Shown: one piece after another, positions 9,059 to 14,742 of the stretch
How the letters are laid out: each line of letters opens with the position of its first letter
How positions within the stretch are numbered: position 1 is the first letter of the stretch
DNA from: Gammaproteobacteria bacterium
GTDB taxonomy: Bacteria > Pseudomonadota > Gammaproteobacteria > Steroidobacterales > SZUA-146
DNA: 14,742 nt
Reading direction: 5' to 3'
NCBI GenBank assembly: GCA_003228965.1
Contig: QIGP01000184.1
Location: 1 to 14,742 of the forward strand
Notes under the pieces: model-generated
Told to the model about the DNA's origin: nothing
Databases searched by the model: none
Seen by the model: the letters and a program-made list of their open reading frames with translations, nothing else
Position numbers and translations under genes: made by a program

Positions 9059-9826
9059 CTATTTGGTAAGACGTTTCAGGAGTACGTCGAGCTCCGCGCG
9101 CATAGTCTGATAATAGCCCGCATCCAGCAAGGCCTGGCGATACTGAGCGTTAAGTCCCCCTTCAGTAGAAAGGTCGCTCACCGCCTCTTTGAGTCGATCG
9201 TCGCCATCGCGTGTTACGGCCTGCAAGTAGCCAACTAACAAATTAAGCACGTGGGCTTCGGCAGCTACGCGATTCTTCGTTTGACCTCCCAGCCAGCCTG
9301 ATACCTCATCTACGCTTTGCATGAACGCCGATATGACTCCGGATACCGCTATGTACGGCTGCATAGCCTCGATCGTTGTTAGCACCGTTACGATGTTGTC
9401 GTCACCGAACAATTCTTCAACGATTTGTGCCGTTGGATAGCACGGTAAAGGACAATGACCAGTTTCAATAAATGGTAACGGAATGGTGAGCTCCACATGG
9501 CTGCACGGACTGCAGTCAACCAGCAAATCTTCTACGGAGTAATCGACCATGACGCTTAAAACACGGTGGCCAGGACGAAATCGAAGAGCTGGCATGACTT
9601 CTTTGGCAACCACGGCCAGCAAGCACAGCAATATAGTGTCAGCAGCATCGAGTACGTCCTGATTACTCTGCGCAATGCTGACACGAGAGGACGCTGCCAG
9701 ATCGGCAGCTACTCCAGGGGATCGCGGCGACACGATGACGCGTACGTCGGGCATACGACGCAACAACGATCGCACCATTGGCGCTGCAATGGTTCCGGTG
9801 CCTATAACGCCAATGATTAAACTCAA
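9059..9826 (-). CDS. Pyrroline-5-carboxylate reductase-like oxidoreductase
   Basis: NAD(P)-dependent oxidoreductase of the ProC superfamily, 255 residues, complete and close to family length (about 270). The Rossmann fold starts at once with IGVIGTGTIAAPMVRSLLRR (5-24). RVLSVMVDYSVEDL (88-101) replaces the usual VVSIMAG segment, and VELTIPLPFIETG (111-123) stands where true ProC has VVRxMPNTP. The C-terminal helical domain carries DLSTEGGLNAQ (218-228) in place of the ProC TPGGT motif. These departures suggest a related imino acid or keto acid substrate rather than housekeeping proline synthesis. ATG 9826 lies 4 bp after the stop of the M24 remnant, and a DMT permease remnant begins 10 bp downstream, so the three formed an operon. 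Both neighbours are broken, so this gene may have lost its context. Confidence 0.8.
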   Translation of the reverse strand: MSLIIGVIGTGTIAAPMVRSLLRRMPDVRVIVSPRSPGVAADLAASSRVSIAQSNQDVLDAADTILLCLLAVVAKEVMPALRFRPGHRVLSVMVDYSVEDLLVDCSPCSHVELTIPLPFIETGHCPLPCYPTAQIVEELFGDDNIVTVLTTIEAMQPYIAVSGVISAFMQSVDEVSGWLGGQTKNRVAAEAHVLNLLVGYLQAVTRDGDDRLKEAVSDLSTEGGLNAQYRQALLDAGYYQTMRAELDVLLKRLTK

Positions 9827-9830
9827 GAAA

Positions 9831-10163
9831 TCACGCCATTAGTCTCTCGTCGTAAGGATAATTACTCAAACATTCGTACTCCGTTTCGGTAACCAATACC
9901 TGCTGTTCAATCTTAACACCAACTTCGGACCCCACGGCCCCTGCGTAAACCTCAACGCAAAATGTCATACCGGAGGACAATTCATAGTCGAAAGCGCCTT
10001 TAATATAATCTTCGGGGTAGTAAATCGCTGGAAATTCATCGCAAAGACCGACGCCGAACTCTTCAGGCAGGGCATGACCTTTAAACGTCAAATCGCGAAG
10101 TTGAACGCCCGGAGCAAGTAATGACGGACGACGAGCCGGAAGCGAAGGGTTACGAGGTTGTGC
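9831..10163 (-). pseudogene. M24 metallopeptidase (Xaa-Pro peptidase/DddP-like), C-terminal remnant
   Basis: The frame encodes the C-terminal part of a pita-bread M24 enzyme: GVQLRDLTFKGHALPEEF, then GVGLCDEFPAI, then GMTFCVEVYAG with a metal-ligand-type Glu, then GVKIEQQVLVTE with the second Glu, ending with YPYDERL. In intact relatives the metal-binding His directly precedes GVGLCDE, and about ten residues separate it from LPEEF. Here LPEEF runs straight into GVGLCDE, so the His is gone, apparently by a small in-frame deletion. Everything N-terminal to about 10115, including the two metal-binding Asp residues, is absent, and an in-frame TAG occurs at 10166-10164 beside the repeat element. 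A start at ATG 10091 would give an inactive 86-residue peptide. The remnant sits 4 bp before the P5CR-like start. Confidence 0.7.
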
Positions 10164-10191
10164 CTAAAGGAATGGCTGAAGGATAAGGGGT

Positions 10192-10310
10192 CAAGATTGC
10201 GAACCGCAATCGATACGTCGATGCGAACCTGAATCCACGCCGTCATTGCCGGCAACCACTCCGGCATTGCAAACCTGCAACCACCGCGGCATTGCGAACA
10301 CAACCATCCC
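10192..10310 (+). repeat. Degenerate tandem array, period about 24 bp
   Basis: Units resembling CGTCATTGCGAACCTGCAAC start at 10192, 10216, 10241, 10262 and 10287, with spacings of 24, 25, 21 and 25, and lead into the perfect copy that opens the palindromic unit at 10311. Units differ at several positions each. The array looks like stepwise duplication of the left arm of the palindromic repeat followed by decay. Confidence 0.6.
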
Positions 10311-10426
10311 CGTCATTGCGAACCTGCGAAGCAGGTGTGGCAATCTCTGCCCGGTTACTGCAGCCTCAATAAGTTACGCCACAGTAACGTTAAGAGATTG
10401 CCGCGCCCTTCGGGCTCGCAATGACG
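10311..10426. repeat. 116-bp dispersed palindromic repeat unit, full copy
   Basis: Outer ends CGTCATTGCGA and TCGCAATGACG are perfect 11-bp inverted repeats. Inside them are two small hairpins (ACCTGC-GAA-GCAGGT and GCCC-TTC-GGGC), then a second perfect inverted pair, GGCAATCTCT and AGAGATTGCC, around a central region of about 45 bases. The unit recurs at 12846-12973 with high identity and as one arm at 4240-4285. Placed 35 bp after the convergent end of the amidohydrolase gene, it could also stop transcription. Confidence 0.8.
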
Positions 10427-10460
10427 ATTCTATAGAGTGGGTAGACTTGACCCCGAAACC

Positions 10461-12494
10461 CTACTCGGCCACGTTTGCCTTCGTCGATGTAATGATCTCG
10501 GGCGCCTGCGCGAATGGACGAATGCCAAACGAGGGATAGATTTGCTCAGGGAAGTACAGGACACCGTCGGACACAACCATGCGAATACGCCTTAACTCAG
10601 AAAGATCTTTTGTAGGATCACCCGGAACGAGAAAAAAGTCGGCGTATTTGCCCTTCTTGATAGATCCGAGATCTTCATCTTGCCCGAGATAGACAGCCAT
10701 ATCGTACGATGCCCGCCGCAGAACCTCTGCCGGCGTCAAGCCAATTTTTTCAAACAGTTCCAACTCCCGGTGATAGGCGAACGACCCGCCCAGATCGGTA
10801 CCGGGAACGAGCAGTACGCCCTCATTGTGCATCCGTCTTAACGTTTCCAGTATGACCTGAAAGGCCGCTACGTATTCGGCACGCTCAGCCGGCGTGTCTG
10901 TGCCGAACAGTGCAGCTTTCCACGAGCGTTGCTCGTTAGTGGGCAGATGATCGATGATGTCTCGCGCAAGAGGAGCTACTTCGCCGTCTTCAGCCGTTAG
11001 GCCATGCTCGTGGATAGCGATCGTGGGATCGTGCGCGACGTTCTTCTCCACCATTTGGCCAATGGTAAACTGAACGTCCTCGCCGTCCTGGCTAATTGTA
11101 GGAAAACGCTTCATCGCCGTAAATCGAAACAGCGTGCGCGTATCTTCGCCGTCGTTCAAAACCCACCCGAGCATGAGCTGATTAACGTGCGTAATTTCGT
11201 CGAAGCCCGCTTCGATCATCTCATCGGCGGTTGAAAATGCAGGCACGTGACCTGCAACACGCATGCCGAGCCGATGCGCCTCTTCGACAAGCGTTTCCGC
11301 CCATTCCGGTCGCATTGAGTTATAAAATTTCACCTGATGAAAGTCACGTGCACCACACCAGCGCACCATCTCGAGTCCTTCCTGGAGCGTAGCGACTGTT
11401 TCGCCGGTCGCCGCTGAAAACTCACTCTTGCCTTCGATGAAGCAGGAACGCGTGATGCGAGGGCCTGCTATTTCGCCGCTATTAATTCGCCCAACCAGCC
11501 CCTCAAGTACTTCATTTTCATTGCCCATGTCGCGCACCGAAGTGACTCCTGCCGCAATGTTAAGGAGCGCATTTTCCTGCCCGAGATGGCCGTGCATTTC
11601 GTACATGCCAGGAACCAGCGTACCGCCCTCGCCGTCGACCACAACCTCGCCCTCGCTCACTGAACTCTCTGCCGCCTGTACGCTCGCAATTCGATTGCCA
11701 TAAACAACGACATCCTTAAGCTGTGTGAGCCTAAGCGTCTCGGGATCAAATACGCGTACGTTACGAATGCGTACAGGGACATTAAATTTCTGGGCGACAT
11801 TCGATTGAATTTCGACGAAACGTTCTGTCGACAGTTTCACAGCAAAGTCTCGCAATTCCTCGTCGGCGGCCTCGTAGCCTTCAGGGACCATACTGAATCG
11901 CGCGCTCGCGGCAGCGAAGAACTGACCGTCCTGGTCCAGCAAGACCAATTCCGGGTTAAGCGACAGCCCAAGAACTTCGTACGCAGTCACCTCTAGCGTG
12001 CCGTCCGGACCTTCAAATGACATGGTCGACCGGGTACGAATGCTGGCCTCACCTGAAGGATAAACACTTAGGCGTCCACCAGGTGCCGCAAGTAGCGCTC
12101 GAGCAAGCAACGCCCGTCCGTAAACGCTGCCATTCTGATCAACGTAAAATAGTGATTTATCCCTTATCTTGGCTTTCCCTTTGCCAGTCGTATCCTGCCA
12201 AAGGGCCGCATTACCTTCGACGCGAAAACTCTCGTCGACTTTACTGCCAAAAGTTGTTCGTCCGGTAATGCTCCACTCGGTTGGGTAACCCCGGCGATCA
12301 ACGGATATTTTTTCGGCGATAGTAGGTCCACGGCCGTTCTGTTTGAAGTCGAAGTCGATGGTAATTTGATTGGCCTCGCGGTCGACTATCATATGACCGG
12401 TATCATCTCCTCCAATCAGTACGCGATACGTAGTGGTCTTTGCAGCAAGCGGCAAAGTAATTAATATCAGGAGCAGGTATAGGCTGAGTTTCAT
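10461..12494 (-). CDS. Secreted amidohydrolase with long N-terminal domain
   Basis: Exported metal-dependent amidohydrolase (imidazolonepropionase/prolidase-like) of 677 residues. ATG 12494 is chosen because it has GAGAGAAAG just upstream and gives a signal peptide (MKLSLYLLLILITLPLAAKT); the open frame extends 33 codons further without support. Residues 20-240 form a beta-rich domain of unknown function. The barrel starts with VRIRNVRVFDPETLRLTQLK (241-260). Likely metal and catalytic residues, from family patterns: His301 and His303 in MHGH, Lys389 in HQVKFYNS (carboxylated lysine), His416 in VAGHVP, His436 in ITHVNQ and Asp567 in PGTDLGG. The end SIKKGKYADFFLVPGDPTKD is the usual closing strand. 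It would cut amide or cyclic amide bonds in the periplasm; the substrate is unknown. It appears to be a single-gene unit. Confidence 0.9.
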   Translation of the reverse strand: MKLSLYLLLILITLPLAAKTTTYRVLIGGDDTGHMIVDREANQITIDFDFKQNGRGPTIAEKISVDRRGYPTEWSITGRTTFGSKVDESFRVEGNAALWQDTTGKGKAKIRDKSLFYVDQNGSVYGRALLARALLAAPGGRLSVYPSGEASIRTRSTMSFEGPDGTLEVTAYEVLGLSLNPELVLLDQDGQFFAAASARFSMVPEGYEAADEELRDFAVKLSTERFVEIQSNVAQKFNVPVRIRNVRVFDPETLRLTQLKDVVVYGNRIASVQAAESSVSEGEVVVDGEGGTLVPGMYEMHGHLGQENALLNIAAGVTSVRDMGNENEVLEGLVGRINSGEIAGPRITRSCFIEGKSEFSAATGETVATLQEGLEMVRWCGARDFHQVKFYNSMRPEWAETLVEEAHRLGMRVAGHVPAFSTADEMIEAGFDEITHVNQLMLGWVLNDGEDTRTLFRFTAMKRFPTISQDGEDVQFTIGQMVEKNVAHDPTIAIHEHGLTAEDGEVAPLARDIIDHLPTNEQRSWKAALFGTDTPAERAEYVAAFQVILETLRRMHNEGVLLVPGTDLGGSFAYHRELELFEKIGLTPAEVLRRASYDMAVYLGQDEDLGSIKKGKYADFFLVPGDPTKDLSELRRIRMVVSDGVLYFPEQIYPSFGIRPFAQAPEIITSTKANVAE

Positions 12495-12594
12495 TCTTTC
12501 TCTCGGGTTACAAAATGGATAGACAGCGGCTTTCGAATCTTTGTCTCGACTCAAGTCAGGAAATGCCTGTCGTGGAGAATACATCGAAATCAAG

Positions 12595-12798
12595 CGTCGC
12601 GGCAGTAGTATTTCTCCAAAGACAAGTCGTATTCAATCCAGGACTTTGCGAGCCTGCCACCATCCCGTCATTGTGTTCGCCAACGCTTGTAAACAGCAAG
12701 CATAGACGATTTTTTATTGGTTTTAGATTTCTAATTTATAATTGCATGAAAGGTTCGCCTTCCGCAAATCATCGGGGCGCGTATTACCTCGCGTCCCG
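12595..12798. other. AT-rich upstream region of the amidohydrolase gene
   Basis: No gene is supported here. The segment includes an AT-rich block around 12700-12745, with TATAAA on the minus strand near 12737-12732, which could contribute to a leftward promoter for the amidohydrolase. I could not pair it with a convincing -35 box. A plus-strand open frame crossing this region runs through the repeats and is not coding-like. Confidence 0.3.
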
Positions 12799-12820
12799 TT
12801 TGTCACAACTTTGTCACAAC
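12799..12820. promoter_or_regulatory. Tandem operator-like palindromes TTTGTCACAAC x2
   Basis: TTTGTCACAAC occurs twice without a gap (12799-12809 and 12810-12820), so the copies are spaced by 11 bp, about one helical turn. Each core, TTGTCACAA, is itself a perfect palindrome around a central base. Two such sites on one face of the helix are typical of cooperative regulator binding. They lie about 300 bp upstream of the amidohydrolase start and beside the repeat at 12831. The regulator is unknown, and chance or repeat-derived origin is possible. Confidence 0.4.
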
Positions 12821-12830
12821 GTTAAGGCAA

Positions 12831-12973
12831 GGGGTCAAGCCTACGCGTCATTGCGAACCTGCGAAGCAGGTGTGGCAATCTCCGTCCGGTTATTGCGGCT
12901 TCAATCAGTTATGCCACGGCAACGTTACGAGATTGCCGTGCGCTTGCACGATAAGGGGTCAAGTCTCGCAATG
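12831..12973. repeat. Second copy of the palindromic repeat, with a split right arm
   Basis: GGGGTCAAG (12831-12839) precedes a unit starting CGTCATTGCGAACC at 12846 that follows the copy at 10311 almost base for base through GGTGTGGCAATCTC and the central region to GAGATTGCCG. After GCGCTTGCACG the expected right end is interrupted by ATAAGGGGTCAAGTC (about 12951-12965), then resumes as TCGCAATGG. So GGGGTCAAG both flanks the unit and is inserted in its right arm, in the same orientation. Confidence 0.75.
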
Positions 12974-13239
12974 GTAAAGCTACGAAACTACTTCATATAC
13001 GAATCAGCCTTTAACCACTTGACCAGAGAAATACTCATTTTATTTCGCGGGCGTAATTGGGAGGCTAGTCCCCTAACCCCCGCCTCTCTGGGCTTAACAC
13101 TCTTGTGTTTCTTGATGTAGCTTCTCGTCTCTTAGGTACCAGGGTGTTGTTCCGGGGTTTGAGGGCCTTTACGTGTCGCTATGATCCTGTGACTTACTTG
13201 AATTACAACTACGCGCATACAGATTCACTGTGGGAGCGG
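12974..13239. other. Intergenic stretch, no gene recognised
   Basis: I see no supported gene here. The frames are short or run out of the repeat, codon patterns are not convincing, and no ribosome binding site precedes a plausible start. No terminator or RNA gene was recognised. Confidence 0.4.
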
Positions 13240-13286
13240 CTTCAGCCGCGATTGAATGCCACTGTTGAATTCAATCGCGGCTGAAG
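13236..13286. repeat. REP-like inverted pair
   Basis: Two 18-bp arms, 13240-13257 (CTTCAGCCGCGATTGAAT) and 13269-13286, are perfect inverted repeats around an 11-base loop. The left side is preceded by TGTGGGAGCGG. The short inner hairpin GCGGCT-TC-AGCCGC is the hallmark of the GTGGGAGCGGC-type REP sequences of Pseudomonas and Xanthomonadales. The right outer flank has decayed (GGGCACC instead of CCGCTCC). It lies about 120 bp upstream of the thioredoxin-like gene. REP elements are normally moved by a RAYT/TnpA-REP transposase elsewhere in the genome. Confidence 0.75.
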
Positions 13287-13404
13287 GGCACCTCTAACAA
13301 CCTGTGAGTTCACATTCTTTTCAGATTGAAGTTCTTTGTCATGTAATATTTATGGTTAAATTCAGGTCATTCTTGTGAGACCCCAGTAATATTCTAGGAC
13401 CGGT

Positions 13405-13956
13405 ATGAAAAATGCGCTTAAATTCATAGCTTTGGCACTCGTTCTGACGCTCTCACAAAGCGCCGTGCAGGCTCAAGACGAAGCTCGAAAAGCACCTCCC
13501 AAGCAGTGGATTCTTGAAACCCTCGACGGCGAGAATATCGATCTTAACAAGCGTATTCAGGAGCCAGGCAACCGGATTATGGTGTTCTGGGCTACCTGGT
13601 GCCCTTTTTGCAAGCAACTCATGCCCATCGTATCTGAATTGAAGCGCGACTACCCCGATCTTGAAGTACTTTCGTTTAACGTGTTTGACGATATTACGCG
13701 TGAGGACTACGCGACCAAGGCCGACTGGCCATTTATTCATGTGTTAGGTGGCGATGAATTTGCTCGCGTACACGGCGTGAAAGGGTTACCCACCCTGTTC
13801 CTGATTAACGGCGAAGGCAAAATGGTTCTTGATCTTCGTGAAATCGACACCAAAGGAACTGAAGAAGACGCATCAAACCGCGTCAAGGCCGCGCACTACG
13901 CTCCGCTGTGGAACAAAGGTCTTCGCGAAGCGCTCGACAAACTGAACTGGGAATAA
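13405..13956 (+). CDS. Periplasmic TlpA/ResA-like thioredoxin
   Basis: Thiol-disulfide oxidoreductase acting outside the cytoplasm, 183 residues, complete. Residues 1-23 are a Sec signal peptide (cleavage after VQA), and AGGA lies five bases before ATG 13405. The thioredoxin fold carries the active site FWATWCPFCKQL (61-72; Cys66 and Cys69, CPFC) and the cis-proline motif GVKGLPTLFLI (124-134, Pro129). The CPFC pair differs from the CGPC or CEPC of many thioredoxins and is seen in TlpA-like reductases. Family roles are cytochrome c maturation or keeping periplasmic cysteines reduced. No ccm or dsb gene is beside it, so its partner is unknown. It seems to be a single-gene unit. A weak hairpin AGGCT/AGCCT follows the stop. 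Confidence 0.9.
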   Translation: MKNALKFIALALVLTLSQSAVQAQDEARKAPPKQWILETLDGENIDLNKRIQEPGNRIMVFWATWCPFCKQLMPIVSELKRDYPDLEVLSFNVFDDITREDYATKADWPFIHVLGGDEFARVHGVKGLPTLFLINGEGKMVLDLREIDTKGTEEDASNRVKAAHYAPLWNKGLREALDKLNWE

Positions 13957-13970
13957 AGGCTACTTCTAGC

Positions 13971-14168
13971 CTACTCTTTACGACTGTCCTTCCATTCATT
14001 GTGTAAGCCCATCACCAGGCTTACGCACGTAACGACAATGATCAGACAGAACGGAAGTCCCATGGTAAGGCTAAGGCTTTGCAAGGATGCAAGCCTCCCT
14101 CCAAGTAGTAACGCGATGCCAAGCAGTCCTAAGTAGTAATTGTGTGGACGAAGCTGACGGGCTGCGAA
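13971..14168 (-). pseudogene. BCCT-family transporter, C-terminal remnant
   Basis: The minus frame ending at TAG 13973-13971 reads HNYYLGLLGIALLLGGRLAS, then LQSLSLTMGLPFCLIIVVTC, then VSLVMGLHNEWKDSRKE. This is the pattern of the last two helices of betaine/carnitine/choline transporters (GGLxxLQTxSIxxGLPF, then a hydrophobic helix and a charged tail). An in-frame TAA at 14171-14169 closes the frame upstream, there is no start codon with a ribosome site, and the roughly 430 N-terminal residues are absent. It is a relic left beside the thioredoxin-like gene, convergent with it. Confidence 0.65.
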
Positions 14169-14171
14169 TTA

Positions 14172-14368
14172 CCTTCGCCACTGACGAAGCCGCAGCGCAG
14201 CAGAATAGGGCATCGCCCAAACAGCAGCTAAGAACACTACCATACGGTATCGACAGTCTCGTGTCTGGGAACGACCTTGTCCGTTATGCCAACAAGATAG
14301 TCGTTGCTTCCCGCTCTAAAACTGCTAGAAAGAAGCATAACCTGAGCTGCAAGAGCCACCCATGACCG
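14172..14368. other. Decayed intergenic DNA between two gene remnants
   Basis: No frame here gives a recognisable protein. Short open frames on both strands lack ribosome sites and family motifs. Some of it may be decayed transporter sequence. No RNA gene or terminator was seen. Confidence 0.35.
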
Positions 14369-14659
14369 ACAACGACCGTATGTGTCGGCGTTTTTACGTT
14401 GGGCCATCATGTTCCTCCCTCTGTGCTGGTCGATCTGGTTGAAGTGACGCGCTCCGATGGACTGGTACTGGTTACCGTCCGTGAAGAATACTTCAAGGAG
14501 AACAACTTCAAAGAGGTATGCGAGCAACTCGAAATGAGTTCGAAAGTAATCATTGAGAACAAACGTTGGGATGACTACGTAAGCTATGATCGCGCCTTGT
14601 ACCTTGCACTAGACGTGCAGGGTTATTTCATAGCCTTCGCAGCCGGTATCAGCGAGTGA
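14369..14659 (+). pseudogene. Class I SAM methyltransferase (METTL27-like), C-terminal remnant
   Basis: The frame from the stop TGA at 14363 reads TVCVGVFTLGHHVPPSVLVD, then LVEVTRSDGLVLVTVREEYF, a good match to the second half of small class I methyltransferases of the METTL27/Williams-Beuren type (GHVPPxxLxELxRVxRPGGLxVxTVR). The N-terminal half with the glycine-rich SAM-binding motif is missing. Homology-like sequence begins several codons before the first usable start (TTG 14399), which has no ribosome site, so the product is very probably not made or not active. The last residues (GYFIAFAAGISE) may also not be original, because another remnant abuts at about 14655. Confidence 0.6.
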
Positions 14660-14742
14660 GACCAGGGCGTCGGCGCGTCGGGTTTTGGCGGTCGACGGCT
14701 CCGCGGAGCCGTTTGTCTTGCAGGCGTTAATGGCGCTGATGA
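14655..14742 (-). pseudogene. Possible DUF222/HNH endonuclease fragment, cut by window edge
   Basis: On the minus strand, entering from the right edge, the frame reads ISAINACKTNGSAEP, then STAKTRRADALVSLAD. RRADALVxLAE is a well-known stretch of the DUF222 domain of HNH nucleases, usually preceded by a short loop such as DGSAEP. After SLAD the frame passes into antisense of the methyltransferase remnant and stops near 14610, so the HNH part is missing here. The opposite strand is also open over this stretch, because GGCTCCGCGGAGCC is a palindrome. Only about 28 residues are visible, so the call is tentative. Confidence 0.4.
14695..14712. repeat. Perfect 18-bp palindrome
   Basis: ACGGCTCCGCGGAGCCGT reads the same on both strands. 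It is followed by TTGTCTT rather than a run of T, so it is a poor terminator. It lies inside the putative DUF222 fragment and may be only a by-product of the GSAEP codons, or a small recombination or binding site. Confidence 0.45.

Larger units (their letters stand above)
10187..10454. repeat. Composite repeat bracketed by inverted GGGGTCAAG
   Basis: The left end GGGGTCAAG (10187-10195) and the right end CTTGACCCC (10446-10454) are exact inverted copies. Between them lie a degenerate tandem array (10192-10310) and a palindromic unit (10311-10426). The right end is 6 bp from the amidohydrolase stop codon, and the left end abuts the M24 remnant. No transposase is encoded inside, so if it is mobile it must be moved in trans. 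GGGGTCAAG also occurs at both sides of the second palindromic unit (12831 and 12955), which makes chance unlikely. Confidence 0.6.

Noticed and set aside
10088..10303. 71-residue minus-strand protein
   Set aside because: It is mostly a translation of the tandem array and overlaps the better-supported M24 remnant in another frame.
10192..10426. CRISPR array
   Set aside because: The units are degenerate, the spacing equals the unit length with no unique spacers, and no cas genes are near.
12515..13120. 201-residue plus-strand protein
   Set aside because: It starts inside the amidohydrolase upstream region, runs through a palindromic repeat, has no family features and has no good ribosome site.
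13957..13980. Terminator after the thioredoxin-like gene
   Set aside because: The AGGCT/AGCCT stem has only five pairs and there is no T run.
14237..14527. 96-residue minus-strand protein
   Set aside because: It is antisense to the methyltransferase remnant, with no motif and no ribosome site.
14695..14716. Intrinsic terminator after the methyltransferase remnant
   Set aside because: The stem is perfect but is followed by only three T in a row, and a coding-like minus frame passes through it.

Overview
The window looks like chromosomal DNA from a gammaproteobacterium with roughly 50% GC. The best evidence is the complete elongation factor G, which is of the second, FusA2-like type familiar from Vibrio and Pseudomonas. 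The RND efflux pair, the spinster-type MFS carrier and the secreted amidohydrolase with a long N-terminal domain fit the same group. No plasmid or phage genes, transposases, tRNA or rRNA genes were found. I cannot name the genus from sequence alone.

Layout. (a) 1-4228: a leftward operon for a tripartite RND exporter, with its own promoter, a lipoprotein-type adaptor and then a permease that runs off the left edge almost complete. (b) 4445-6876: fusA2, rightward, closed by a strong intrinsic terminator. (c) 6946-8386: an MFS transporter. (d) 8477-10163: a short secreted protein whose 3' part is lost, meeting tail to tail a truncated DMT/EamA permease. That permease belongs to a leftward cluster, M24 peptidase remnant, then P5C-reductase-like gene, then DMT remnant, of which only the middle gene is intact. 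(e) 10187-10454: a repeat element with a degenerate tandem array of about 24 bp per unit and a 116-bp palindromic unit. (f) 10461-12494: a secreted amidohydrolase, leftward. (g) 12595-13404: about 800 bp without a convincing gene, holding a tandem TTGTCACAAC site, a second copy of the palindromic unit and a REP-like inverted pair. (h) 13405-13956: a periplasmic TlpA/ResA-type thioredoxin. (i) 13957-14742: fragments of a BCCT transporter, a SAM methyltransferase and probably a DUF222/HNH protein, placed end to end.

The main theme is intact housekeeping and export genes set among decayed gene fragments and small palindromic repeats. Three places (about 8815, about 14370 and about 14655) look like deletion joints where the ends of unrelated genes meet. 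I see no clear new defence, biosynthetic or regulatory system. The items most worth a second look are a cysteine in place of the near-invariant switch I glycine of EF-G2, the repeat family bracketed by GGGGTCAAG, the half-dead M24/P5CR-like/DMT cluster, and the tandem palindromic operator-like site.
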